The translations under genes were made by a program, and so were the position numbers. Under the pieces are notes generated by a model that saw nothing but the letters and a program-made list of their open reading frames with translations, was not told where the DNA came from and searched no databases. Below are positions 1 through 10,299 of a DNA stretch of 64,000 bases, piece by piece. Numbering within the stretch: position 1 is the first letter of the stretch; each line of letters begins with the position of its first letter. The stretch comes from Anomaloglossus baeobatrachus (taxonomy: Eukaryota; Chordata; Amphibia; Anura; Aromobatidae), in assembly GCF_048569485.1 (NCBI RefSeq), contig NC_134355.1, positions 664,265,979-664,329,978 on the forward strand. The letters are read 5' to 3'.

Positions 1-115
1 GCCCTCGTATGGCAAGATAGACGGAGAAATAAAAAGGTTTTGGCTCTCGGAAGAAGGGGAGGAAAAAAAACAAAAATGGAAAATCGCCTGGGTTGAAGGG
101 GTTAAGGTCCAAAAA
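1..115 (+). repeat. 3' end of a dispersed frog repeat
   Basis: The stretch beginning gccctcgtatggcaagatag and running into a ggaagaaggggaggaaaa segment and then gaaggggttaagg matches my memory of the 3' end of a very common anuran repeat. A related piece lies at about 56950-57290 (the segment around gcaactcgtccagcaaagca). It is cut by the window edge. No coding potential is seen. The family assignment is from memory. Confidence 0.4.
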
Positions 116-169
116 TGTTTTCTGATTCATTTCTAAGCTCTATTTTTTTCCACTGCACAGGCATAAAGT

Positions 170-628
170 TACCTTTATGGCTATGTGCCCACGCGAGAAA
201 GTAACTGTGGATTTTGCTGCGGAAAACTCGTGGATTTTCTAGATTTTCCAGATAAATCTGCAGGTTTGCGCAAGTCCAGACAATCCCCATGTTATCCTAT
301 GGGATTTGGGGAGTGCTAAATCAATGCTGCGGTACTTGCGGCTGCGGAAAATGCTGCGGATTTCCCGCAGCCGTACGTAACTGCATGTCCATTATTCATA
401 CTGAATTACCTGCGGAATTCCTGCCTTTCCACTATGGAGATACAGGGCAGGAAATCCACAAGAATTCCGCACAAAATCCGCAGTGTTTCCGCAGGTTTAC
501 CGCAACAATTCTGCAGAAATACCGCAGCAATGGATAGCTGCAGATTCCGGGAAGTTGCTGCGTGAACCTGCGGAAATACCTGCAGAAGACTCCGCAGGTA
601 TGATCTCCCGTGGGCACATGGCCTAAAG
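170..628. mobile_element. MITE-like element with terminal inverted repeats
   Basis: The left end ggctatgtgcccacgcgaga (from about 179) is the near-perfect reverse complement of the right end tctcccgtgggcacatggcc (ending about 624), with 18 of 20 bases matching. The similarity extends a few bases outward (ctttat / taaag). The interior is full of short tgcgga/ccgcag palindromic words, so the element can fold extensively. There is no transposase, so it would be non-autonomous. The target duplication could not be fixed, so the superfamily is open. Confidence 0.6.
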
Positions 629-639
629 TGTATGCAAAC

Positions 640-1394
640 TGTAGCTGATATACAGCTGCCAGGGTGGTTATTACGTCACCACCGGAGTCCGCTCCAGCGA
701 CTTCTACTCCGATCGCCAAGTGACGCCGTGTTCCTGCCGTGTATAGTGCTGGTGATGGGAGAGGAGTCGATGCCAGCAACGCCGGTGGGCACAGGCTCCG
801 CTCATCCACTGGGCTGGGTTTCCATGGGATCTGTAGTACCACTGGCTGACTGTAGGTGGCGGGTGTCTTCCAGCTGAAGCTACCATCTGTAATGCTGTCA
901 CCAGGGGGAGCCAGAGCTCTGCAGCAGACGACTACACAGAGCAATGAGAACCAGGAAGTAAATACACAGCGTTCTCATGCACTGACTAATCAGCACAGCT
1001 GAGAGGCAGAACTGCAGGGTATGTGAGGAATAGTCAGACAGGCTGGGTCAAACACCGTACAGGCAGAAGCAGGACCGGAGGAGCGAGCAGAAGCGAAGTC
1101 AAAGTCAGGCTAAGGTCAGTACCGGAGGAAGCAACCGAGTGGGGAAATAGGAGAGGGGACAGAGGACAGGAGGGACAACCAAGGGACAGAACACAGACAA
1201 GGGCATGGGGGCACAGGAACAGACAGATCAGGATATCACTCACAGGACCAGCAATCACAGGCAAAGCAGAGCTAAGCTCATAGCCGGCGCTGGTTCACTG
1301 GAAGTGTCAGCTTTTAAGGCATCCAGGGGCCGGAAGTGAGGCCCGAGAGAAGGCTCCACCCCCTAGCCATGTGGATAGGGAGGCGAATCATGAC
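640..1394 (-). mobile_element. LTR-like fragment (Gypsy-type look)
   Basis: Read on the minus strand this begins TGTCATGATTCGCCTCCC at 1394. It continues into C/T-rich text with repeated cctg/cctgtc words, as in many amphibian LTR ends. I did not find a matching partner LTR, a convincing other end or a target duplication. It is a fossil fragment and its left limit is approximate. The short open frames in it do not look coding. Confidence 0.35.
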
Positions 1395-1430
1395 ACCATC
1401 ATTCAACTACAACCAATGGGAAGACACCAC

Positions 1431-1851
1431 ACTCTTCTTAATTCCCCTCCTGTCTGCTGACCACTGTCAGAGATAGCTTTGAATTCCCGGTTCCTGTTCT
1501 GTTTAGTGATTCTGGTGTTCTGACTTCTACTTGTTCCTGAAAACCTGTTCTGCCTGCTGTTTATTTACCTCATTGCTCAATCCGGATTTGACCTCTGCTT
1601 GATTTCCTGATTACATCCTTGCCTGCCGATTCTGTCCCTGTTCTGCATTTCCTGGTTTGGCCCTGCCTGACTACTACTGTCTCGGACTGCAGCCTTCCAC
1701 AGGTAATGATCACCTTGGGCCCTGTGTAATTCCAAATCCCTGTATAGGGGTAAAAGGGTGTCAGGGTTCTAGGGGTCCTGCTTGGTGAGTGGCTTCCCTC
1801 TAGCCTGTCCATTACAGCCCGTCTGAGTTTGTATATCCAGGCCGGCATTAC
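1431..1851 (+). mobile_element. LTR-like fragment (R/U5-like part)
   Basis: C/T-rich text with many cctg and ttcctg words leads into a segment ending ccggcattaca at 1851. This is the texture of the 3' part of amphibian Gypsy-type LTRs. The 5' part and any internal region are missing. The assignment is by texture only. The stretch from 1852 to 2019 is AT-rich and holds nothing I recognise. Confidence 0.3.
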
Positions 1852-2011
1852 AGTGGTTTACAGAAGTCTTGAAAAATAAGGATCAACACTGTATATTGTG
1901 AATCTTTACATAAATTTGATGTATTTGTCAAAAATTATATAAAAACCTATGAAATGCTGATAATTGCAAATTATTAACCATAGAAACATTAAAAATCTGA
2001 ATACTAACGTT

Positions 2012-2019
2012 GTTGTCAG
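2012..2019. repeat. Target site duplication of hAT copy 1 (left)
   Basis: GTTGTCAG here is repeated exactly at 9310-9317, immediately outside the other end of the transposon. A perfect 8-bp match at both borders fixes the element limits. Confidence 0.9.
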
Positions 2020-2299
2020 TAGAGATGAGCGAACCGGTCCCGGTTCGGCTCGAGGTCGGTTCGCCGAACGGAGGTCTCGTTCGAGTTTGGTTCGTCGAAC
2101 GTTCAACGAACCGAACTCGAACTGCATAGGAAACAATGGCAGGCAATCACAAACACATAAAAACACCTAGAAAACACCCTCAAAGGTGTCCAAAAGGTGA
2201 CAAACAACTCACAACACAAACACATGGGAAAGTGACAAGAACAAATTCTCATGCGAAAACAAAAGAGCGTAATGAGGAAAAAGAGGACGAGACACAGAT

Positions 2300-3480
2300 A
2301 TAGGCATGGGACGCCCTTCTAAAATCATGTAAAACACCGCAAGGTGACTCCAAGCGGAGTCTCCCTTTTTTCCAAAAATTGTGCCCCACACACACCCACC
2401 CATTCAGTGGCAGCACTTGTGCCCTAGTTGTACACTTCACAGCTAGATTTGCATCAAGCACATTCAAAAATACGCCATAATTAACCGTCCCCAGGATGAC
2501 ACCGGGGTAGGTAGCAAAGTCTTTCCTGATCCCAGCTCTGTTCATCTTGGATCATTTTTAAAAAACACAGCAAGCAAGGGTTACTCCAAGCAGTCTCCCT
2601 TTTTTTCCAAAAATTGTGCCCCACACACACCCACCCATTCATTGGCAGCACTTGTGCCCTAGTCGTACACTTCACAGCTAGATTTGCATCAAGCACATTC
2701 AAAAATACGCCATTCTTAACCGTCCCCAGGATGACACCGGGGTAGGTAGCAAAGTCTTTGCTGAACCATGACTTGTTCATCTTGGCTCCTTTTAAAACCA
2801 ATGTAAGTAAGGGCTACTCCAAGCGGAGTCTCCCTTTTTTCAAAAAATTGGGCCACACAGACACCCCATCAGTGGCAGCACTTGTGCCCTAGTTGCAAAC
2901 AGGATGTTTTGATTTGCATCAAGCACATTCAAAAATAAGCCATAATTAACTGTCTCAAGGATGACACCGGGGTAGGTAGCTAAGTCTTTGCTGAACCATG
3001 ACTTGTTCATCTTGGCTCCTTTTAAAAAACACAGCAAGCAAGGGTTACTCCAAGCGGAGTCTCCCTTTTTTTCCAAAAATTGTGCCCCACACACACCCAC
3101 CCATTCAGTGGCAGCACTTGTGCCCCAGTTGTACACTTCACAGCTAGATTTGCATCAAGCACATTCAAAAATATGCCATACTTAACCGTCCCCGGGATGA
3201 CACCGGGGTAGGTAGCAAAGTCTTTGCTGAACCATGACTTGTTCATCTTGGCTCCTTTTAAAAACAATGTAAGTAAGGGTTACTCCAAGCGGAGTCTCCC
3301 TTTTTTCAAAAAATTGGGCCACACAGACACCCACCCCATCAGTGGCAGCACTTGTGCCCTAGTTGCAAACAGGATGTTTTGATTTGCATCAAGCACATTC
3401 CAAGTCCACAAGCATTTACTCTCCCCAGGATGACACAGGGGGAGTAAATTCCTTGTGGATCCATGACTTGTTCATTTTGA
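2300..3480. repeat. Subterminal tandem repeats of hAT copy 1, about 235 bp per unit
   Basis: About five units, each running from an actccaagcggagtctccc block, through gcagcacttgtgcccta and gatttgcatcaagcacattc, to a gacttgttcatcttggctcc block. Minus-strand translation of the units gives MNKSWFSKDFATYPGVI, closely matching the transposase C-terminal tail (MNKSWIHKEFTPPVSSW, 3416-3470). The array therefore appears to derive from the end of the transposase gene plus its 3' flank. Units differ at a modest number of positions and in short indels. Confidence 0.85.
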
Positions 3481-3823
3481 TGAACGTTAGTCTCTCCACA
3501 TTGGCACTGGACAGACGCGTGCGCTTATCTGTCAGCACACACCCAGCAGCACTGAAGACACGTTCAGAGACAACGCTGGCAGCTGGATACGACAAAATCT
3601 CCAAGGCGTAAGTGGAGACCTCTGGCCATTTTTCAAGATTTGAAGCCCAAAATGAGCAAGGCTCCATTTGCAAAGTCATGGCATCGATGTTCATTTGGAG
3701 ATACTCATGTATCATATTCTCCAGCCGTTGACTATGTGTCAGACTTGTTGTCTCTGGTGGCCTTGCAAAGGAGGGTCTAAAAAAAAATATGAAAAGATTG
3801 CATAAAATTGCTGTTACCAGCAC
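3416..3823 (-). pseudogene. hAT transposase C-terminal piece (dimerisation region)
   Basis: The frame gives LEKWPEVSTYALEILSYPAA, SERVFSAAG and DKRTRLSSANVERLTFIKMN, the C-terminal hAT region that carries the third acidic catalytic residue (E of SERVFS in this family) and the dimerisation surface. The first 16 or so residues are not homologous to the 1112-aa relative at 48433-51771 and are probably not translated. It is out of frame with the main piece at 3777-6224. The junction lies at an A9 run on the plus strand (3782-3790 region). On the minus strand this reads as a T-rich tract ending in AG, so a lost or very short intron is an alternative to a simple frameshift. I found no well-placed donor that restores phase. 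Confidence 0.8.
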
Positions 3824-6224
3824 CAGATACGGTGCTACTGGTACGGGTAGACTGTTGAAGATGACGAGACCGTCCCAGGTTTGTCAAGTTACAACTGGGA
3901 GATTCACTCCCTGCACCTGCACGGTTGTTTGGTGGAAAAGCCGAGCTAAGATCGAGTAACAGCTTCTGCTGATACTCCTGCATACGTGCGTCCCTTTCTA
4001 TGGCTGGAATTATGTCACAAAATTTGGACTTGTACCGGGGATCTAATAGTGTGGCAAGCCAGTAGTCATCATCACTTCTAATTTTGACAATACGAGGGTC
4101 ATGTTGGAGGTAGTGCAGCAAGAAGGCACTCATGTGTCTTGCGCAGCCATGCGGACCAAGTCCACGCTGTGTTTGTGGCATAGAGGTGCTAACCGTTCTT
4201 TCTTCCTCTGACATCTCCCCCCAACCTCTTTCAACTGAAATTTGACCAAGGTCTCCCTCATCCGCTGAGTCTTCCATGTCCATGGACAGTTCATCCTCTA
4301 TTTCTTCATGTTCTCCTGCACCTTCCTCAACATTTCGCCTGCTACCATGCGCCCTTGTTGATCCCTGTCCCCCATGGTCCCATGCCTGCCGCGTTGGTGA
4401 TGATGAACGTCTGGACCTTGGTGATGTTGTTGTGTATTGCGCATATGAATCCTCCTGTAGTTCCCCCCCTTCCTGTTGTTCCACCCCCTGACTCCGAATA
4501 GCGTTTAGCGTGTGCTCCAGCATGTAAATGACTGGAATTGTCATGCTGATAATGGCATTGTCAGCGCTAAACATAATCGTCGCCATGTCGAAACTGTGCA
4601 GAAGGGTGCATAGGTCCTTGATTTGAGACCACTCTATCAGGGTGATCTGCCCCACCTCTACATCTCGTTGGCCCAGGCTATACGTCATGACGTATTGCAC
4701 CAGGGCTCGGCGGTGCTGCCACAGTCGCTGTAACATGTGGAGAGTCGAATTCCAGCGTGTCGGCACATCACATTTCAGGCGATGAACCGGCAGGCCAAAA
4801 GACTTCTGGAGCGATGCAAGTCGCTCAGCTACGGCGCTTGAACAGAGGAAGTGAGCAGACAGTTTTCGTGCCCTGGTCAGAAGGCCATCTAGGCCGGGAT
4901 AGTGTGTTAAAAATTGCTGGACAACAAGGTTCAACACGTGAGCCATACAAGGTACGTGTGTCACCTTGCCCAGGCGAAGGGCCGCACCCAGGTTTGCAGC
5001 ATTGTCGCACACGGCCTTACCAGGCTGCAGGTTGAGTGGAGACAACAATTTATTAAACTCGGACCGCAGAGCTGACCACAACTCCTCAGCTGTGTGACTC
5101 TTATTCCCAAGACATGTCAAGCTAAAGACCGCCTGATGACGTTGCGCTCTGCTGCCAGCATAGTAATGAGGGGTGCGTGATTCCTTCTGCGCAGTTAGAA
5201 CGCTGGTGGCCTGACCAGGCAGGCTTGGGGCGGAGGTGGAGGACACAGATGAGGTGGAGGAGGCAGAAGCAGTGGCGGAACTTGGACAGACAGAGGATTG
5301 ACACACAAGTCGTGGGGACGGCAAGACTTGTGCAGCAGACCCTTCACCATCTATCACCATAGTTACCCAGTGCCCAGTCAGCGACATGTAACGTCCCTGT
5401 CCATGCTTACTGGTCCAAGTATCGGTGGTGAAATGCACCCGTTCACACACAGAGTTTCTCAAGGAAGCGGTGATGTTGTGTGCGACATGCTGGTGTAGCG
5501 CGGGCACACCTTTCTTAGAGAAGTAGTGGCGACTGGGCATCTGGTACTGGGGCACAGCGACAGACATAAGGTCTCTAAAATCCTGTGTGTCCACCAGGCG
5601 GAAAGGCAGCATTTTGGTAGCCAAGAGCTTACAGAGGGATAAAGTCAACCTCTTAGCTTTGTCATGGGTCGCAGGAAATGGCCTTTTATTTGTCCACATC
5701 TGAGGGACAGAGATCTGGCTGCTGTGTGTAGACGGTGTTGAGTAGGGTGTCCCTGGAAAAATGCAGGTTTGTGAGGAAAGTGCAAGCGGAGACATGATGT
5801 TGCCTTCATCCAACGTTGCTGCTATCGATGTCTGAGAGAGCTGTACACACGCACTTGTTTCCCCTTCCAAACCAACTGATGACCTACCAAGCAAACTACT
5901 TGTTGCGGTTACAGTGGTGGAAGTTGTGCGTGGATAACCAGGTGTGACAGCTGTCCCCACAGTCCTAGAAGATGAAGAGCGCGCGGATGCACTGGAAGGG
6001 GCAGGCCGTGGATGGTTCGCTCCGCTAGGCCGCATTGCAGCACGGTGAGCTTCCCACTGGGACCTATGATATTTATTCATGTGATGATTCATGTAAGAAG
6101 TTGTCAAACTGCTGAGGTTTTGACCTCTACTAACAGAATCACGACAAATTTTACACATCATATAAATTGGGCGATCTTTTTCTATGTCAAAAAAGGACCA
6201 GGCTAGGCAAGGGTTAGAGGGCAT
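3777..6224 (-). pseudogene. hAT transposase, main piece (BED finger and catalytic core)
   Basis: An 815-codon open frame. Residues about 7-58 form a BED-type zinc finger (LAWSFFD, C-x2-C in MMCKIC, H-x4-H in NHHMNKYH) for DNA binding. The RNase H-like hAT core follows: TTDTWTS with the first catalytic Asp near residue 265, CDNAANLGAALRLG with the second Asp near 403 and the CMAH motif just after, then VPTRWNSTLHML near 490. An acidic insertion lies around residues 590-660. The catalytic Glu region is in a different frame (3416-3823), and the N-terminal acidic leader is in a third (6203-7165). The intact 1112-aa relative in this window has all three parts in one frame, so this copy appears broken in two places. 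Its function would be cut-and-paste transposition, but it is probably inactive. Confidence 0.85.
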
Positions 6225-7165
6225 GCGACCTGCTGAGCCCCCCGACTAGTGCTCAGAGGCAGAGTGGTGGCTGATGATGCAGTTCTAGACATGCTACCAG
6301 TGCTCCGACTCTGTCCAGGAAGGCGCAAGGTAACTTCGTCGTCGGTTGCATCCTCCTCCACCGCCTCTGTTGACCTCCTCGAGTGCTTGACTGTGGGTTG
6401 ACAGTAGGTGGGATCTAGAACTTCCTCATCAATTGTTGTGTTTGCACTCCCCTCACCCTCAGACTGAGCCTCTTCTTGCTCTGACCGAATATTTAAGTTG
6501 TCATCACAATCTGGTATCTGCGTCTCATCGTCATCAGTCTGTTCCTCATTGTCTATAACCACAGGTGTTACAGTTTGTGACAAAGGGTCAACATTATGCT
6601 CAGAAACTTTGTCCTCACGGCCTGAATCAGAGTCACAAAGGTTCTGGGCATCACTGCAGACTATTTCCTGGTCTGTAATCACTGTAGCTTGGGAGCAGAC
6701 CTTTGATTCCCAGGCTATAGTGGGACTGAACAGCTCTGCAGACTCAGCCATCTCAGTTCCACCATACTGTGCAGGGCTGATGGAGACTTCAGAGCTGGGA
6801 GAAAGCAAGTTTGCTTGGGATGACAACTCAGAGGACTGGTGTTTTTTGGATGCGGTAGTTGAGGTGGCTGAGAGGGCACTTGTTGGACCACTTGAGATCC
6901 ATTCAAGCATTTTCCTGTTTTGGCCATCATCTACCTTTGTTACTGTTGTTCGTGTCCGTAAAAAAGGGAGCACATCGGATTGTCCACGGTAAGTAGTAGA
7001 CATCTTACTTTTGCTGGTAGATGGTCTATCTTCAGCAGATGATAATGGAGCTTTGCCACCTTCCCCACGGACAAACCCTTTTTTTCCTTTTCCAACACGC
7101 CTCTTCCCCTTTCCACCAGCATCTGTCATTTCGCCACTCATTTTGATTGCGACAAGATTGTGCAC
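6203..7165 (-). pseudogene. hAT transposase N-terminal leader piece
   Basis: A 320-codon frame just upstream of the BED finger on the minus strand. It starts with a Gly/Lys-rich basic stretch (GGKGKRRVGKGKKG) and then a long Ser/Thr/Asp/Glu-rich acidic region (EEQTDDDETQIPDCDDN). The second hAT in the window has the same order: a basic GRGRGQ start, then an acidic DDDETQLSGSQEEEQ region, then the BED finger. This is therefore the equivalent leader, separated from the main frame by a frameshift or stop near 6205-6220. Known catalytic motifs are absent. The initiator could be the Met at 7165 or one a few codons on (MSGEMT). Confidence 0.7.
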
Positions 7166-7297
7166 TTAAAATGTGGTAGTAAAAATTGAGAGGTGGTGTA
7201 GATTGCAGCGGTGGTCTAGCTTTATTAACAGCAGAATAATAAAGAATAAATATCCCTGACAATGCAACTACGGCCCTTAAACTGGCAGCATAAATTG

Positions 7298-7745
7298 CTA
7301 GTATAATGGCTTTGTAACAATGAGCTTGGATGTTCAATGCAGACGTGCTGCCAATATCTTTGCACTAGTGGTACAATACAGCAGTCCAACAGCCACGTTT
7401 AGGATGCCACTAAGTTCACTCAGTGTTTGCTAGTATAATGGCTTAGTAACAATGAGTTTGAGTGTGCAATGCAGGCAGACGTGCTGCAAATATCTTGGCA
7501 CTAGTGGGACTATACAGAAGTCCAATAGCCACGTTTAGGATGCCACTAGGTTCACTCAGTGTTTGCTAATATAATGGCTTAGTAGCAATGAGTTTGAGTG
7601 TGCAATGCAGGCAGACGTGCTGCAAATATCTTTGCACTAGTGGGACTATACAGCAGTCCAACAGCCACGTTTATGATGCCACTAAGTTCACTCAGTGTTT
7701 GCTAGTATAATGGCTTAGTAACAATGAGTTGGAGTGTGCAAAGGG
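7298..7745. repeat. Right subterminal tandem repeats of hAT copy 1, about 135 bp per unit
   Basis: The words gctagtataatggctt, gcagacgtgctgcaaatatc, cagccacgtttaggatgcca and ttcactcagtgttt recur in order at spacings of about 131-137 bp, giving roughly 3.3 copies. They lie upstream of the transposase start on the minus strand, so they sit in the 5' leader/promoter part of the transposon. Confidence 0.85.
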
Positions 7746-7860
7746 CAGGAGGGTACAGTGGCAGGGTTGTGGGTCTCTGGGTAGAGGAAAGGAAGGCTCC
7801 CTTTCTATCCCTCCTAATGGGGAAATGCGAGGAAATCCCTGACCTTAGCTACACAGACGA

Positions 7861-8620
7861 ATGAAAACCGTAGAACAGTGTAGCTGGATCTTAACAATGG
7901 TAAAAGGCAAAGACTTCTGGAAGCATAAATGGATACAAAGGAGGAAGAAGTCATTCATTTTGCCAAGATGCCTACATGCCTCGAAGTTAGAAGCAAAAAG
8001 TAATCAAAATGCACAAGTGTGCAGGTAAAAATACTTTTAATGAACAACAAGTACAATATAAAGGCATAGATGTGAGCATAAATAAGTTACACAGACATAG
8101 GGGGTGATAAGAATCCCCACATGTGAATGCATGCGAATCGTATCAATTAAGTTACTTGTAGCTCACTGGCATGGTCAGTGCTGAAGGCATATAACAACAT
8201 AGTGCAGACCAAAAAAGTACCAGCCGAAGAAATCAACAAGCCGGCTACACATTATAGGTTGACAAGTTAACAATGCAGCAAAAGACCAGAGGCCAGTATA
8301 GAGCTTACCAGGGTAACAGGAGGAAAAAGCGTGCAGACACACACAGGGAAAGTCCCGACACGTGTTTCGTGTTGCGACTGCTTCAGGGGACTGACCATGC
8401 CAGTGAGCTACAAGTAACTTAATTGATACGATTCGCATGCATTCACATGTGGGGATTCTTATCACCCCCTATGTCTGTGTAACTTATTTATGCTCACATC
8501 TATGCCTTTATATTGTACTTGTTGTTCATTAAAAGTATTTTTACCTGCACACTTGTGCATTTTGATTACTTTTTGCTTCTAACTTCGAGGCATGTAGGCA
8601 TCTTGGCAAAATGAATGACT
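7861..8620 (-). mobile_element. Long inverted-repeat element with hammerhead-like motif, inserted in hAT copy 1
   Basis: Two arms of about 230 bp (7949-8178 and 8391-8620) are reverse complements of each other, apparently without mismatch. About 212 bp lie between them. An 88-bp single-copy segment (7861-7948) precedes the left arm. The whole is bracketed by a 16-bp direct repeat cttagctacacagacg (about 7845-7860 and 8619-8634), which I read as the target duplication. The centre carries a hammerhead-ribozyme-like sequence on the minus strand beside the right arm. There is no coding frame of interest. Inverted terminal blocks plus a hammerhead suggest a Penelope-like or related non-autonomous retroelement, but a foldback DNA element is not excluded. 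Confidence 0.75.
8351..8392 (-). ncRNA. Hammerhead-ribozyme-like motif
   Basis: On the minus strand, AGTCCC (8392-8387) and GGGACT (8356-8351) pair perfectly as a 6-bp stem I. Between them come CTGAAGC (compare the CTGATGA core box), a short stem-II region, the invariant GAAA followed by a C-ACGT-G mini stem III, and a GTC cleavage triplet. This is the layout of the type I hammerheads with tiny stem III known from Penelope-like elements. The CTGAAGC box departs from consensus at an important position and stem II is weak, so this copy may be catalytically dead. Confidence 0.55.
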
Positions 8621-9309
8621 TAGCTACACAGACGCTGTCATCTTGTGTAGCTGTTAAACTCTGTTTTCAGGACCTGTCACTTATGGCTCTGACCCTGCCG
8701 GTATGAGCCCTTAAAAGGACTGATAGAAAGTGCTCTCCCTATGCTGTCCAGCTCTGTGTATGGAGCGTACACAGCAGTATCGGCGATAGGAGCTGCGCCA
8801 GTGATGACTGACACCAAGGACGCAGAAGGCAGATAATGGCGTGCTGGAGGAAAATGTCCGGTTTTATAATGCAGGGACATGTGACATGGACATCCTATCA
8901 CACATGCCTTTGCTTCTCTGGCTAAAAGTCCACTTAGCTGTGTGTGTGTCTGGGATTGGCTGACATGCTGGCCCGCCCCACTACACGCGCGCGCTTAGGG
9001 AAGGAAGACAAGGGAAAAAAAAAAATGGCTATCGCCATTATCCATACAGCAGTGATCTGAATGCGCTGTTCCCGCACACTATACACTGAAATGTCATAAT
9101 AGTGTGAGTCACAGAGTGACTTACACTATTACAGCGGAAAGCCAGCTAGGAATTAGCTGGGTTTTTTGCTGCTAGAACCGCTCTCGAACATATCTAGAAC
9201 TATCAAGCTTTAGCAAAAAGCTCGAGTTCTAGTTCGATCTAGAACATCCCCCAAAATCACTCGAGCCGCGAACTGCAGAACCACGAACCGCGAACCGCGC
9301 TCAACTCTA
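8621..9309 (-). promoter_or_regulatory. 5' flank and terminal region of hAT copy 1
   Basis: Between the inverted-repeat insertion and the transposon end there is no gene. The last 200 bases are rich in cgaac/gttcg words (9170-9309), a common subterminal feature of this hAT group and a plausible transposase binding zone. A GC-rich block at 8960-9000 (cccgccccactacacgcgcg) could belong to the transposase promoter, read on the minus strand. These roles are inferred from position. Confidence 0.35.
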
Positions 9310-9317
9310 GTTGTCAG

Positions 9318-9928
9318 TCTAAAAGCTTTTGAAATCTGTAATACAATAGTTTAATGTGTCATCTTGTGATTAAAATATCTAAACCTGAAAATGAAATATT
9401 TTCTGTGCTTGATGCTGATGTTATGTCTTGAAAAAAAAGGAAATATGTATAATTATCAGGTTGATACTTGTTACATTTTTATATCTTTTAAATTTAAAAA
9501 AATAACTAACAAAACTTGTTTTGACTGTTGCTGTTTTTCCTTTGGAATTTAAATGATCAACCAGACAAGTCAAAGCTGTTTCCTCACTCGTAAATTGTAA
9601 TAATCAACCATGGCCCATACCTAGAAAGTGGGGAAAAAAGTAAATACACAGCTAAAACTAGTGTTACAACACTGACTTCATTTATTTTTTGTTAACTCTC
9701 CAAAATCTTAAATGACCTTGGTTGAACCCAATTTTTAACATCTTTTTTGTTTTTCTACAAAATTTAGAGAACATTGACTTTACCCAAACTGTGGCTGATC
9801 TGATGTGATGAAAGGTTGTTTGAAGAGGTTTTGAAATGTATTAATCCCATTTTATAGTATATACGGTACTTTATTTGACAAATCTGAAGACCTCTGTTCC
9901 AGATACTTATTTCTTGATCAGTGTAGAC
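9318..9928. other. AT-rich stretch, nothing recognised
   Basis: No long open frame, inverted repeat or tandem repeat is evident. It may be ordinary intergenic sequence that received hAT copy 1. Confidence 0.4.
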
Positions 9929-10030
9929 CAGGGGTGGGCAATTCATTTTCCGAAGGGGCGACATGAGAGACTGTTGTTTAGGTCCAAAAACAAAGGCTGA
10001 TCTTAAATCTGCTTATTATTATTGTTATAT
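9929..10030 (+). mobile_element. Possible hAT (Charlie-like) terminus fragment
   Basis: caggggtgggcaattcattt followed by ccgaaggggcgacatgagag resembles the CAGGGGTGGGCAA start of vertebrate hAT-Charlie-type elements. The other end is not seen. It is probably a fragment. Confidence 0.4.
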
Positions 10031-10299
10031 ATTAACTTGTATCACTTAAAGGGAACCTGTCACCAGGTTTGGCGACTACCATATTTTTCGCTTTATAAGA
10101 CGCACCTGATTATAAGACGCACCCCCAAATTTGGTAAAGGAAAAGAGAATTTTTTTTTAATGTTAAATGGGGTCCGTTTTATAATGCCAGTGTCCGTCTA
10201 ACAAATCATATAGGGCATATATCTCTTATAACACCCCCATCCTATAATTAGCCCCCTTAATTTGGATATGGTCCCCTTATATTGAATATAGCTCCCTTG

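Larger units (their letters stand above)
2020..9309 (-). mobile_element. Full-length hAT DNA transposon copy 1 (decayed transposase)
   Basis: The ends are TAGAGATGAGCG at 2020 and, on the other strand, TAGAGTTGAGCG ending at 9309. They are flanked by a perfect 8-bp direct repeat GTTGTCAG (2012-2019 and 9310-9317), the target duplication length expected of hAT. At 7290 bp it is long for the superfamily. It encodes a BED-finger hAT transposase on the minus strand in three frames. It has about five 235-bp subterminal repeats on the left, about three 135-bp repeats on the right, and an inverted-repeat element inserted at 7861-8618. Coding damage suggests it cannot move without help. Confidence 0.9.

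Noticed and set aside
432-944. 170-codon minus-strand frame as a gene
   Set aside because: It crosses a MITE border and LTR-like sequence and has no domain.
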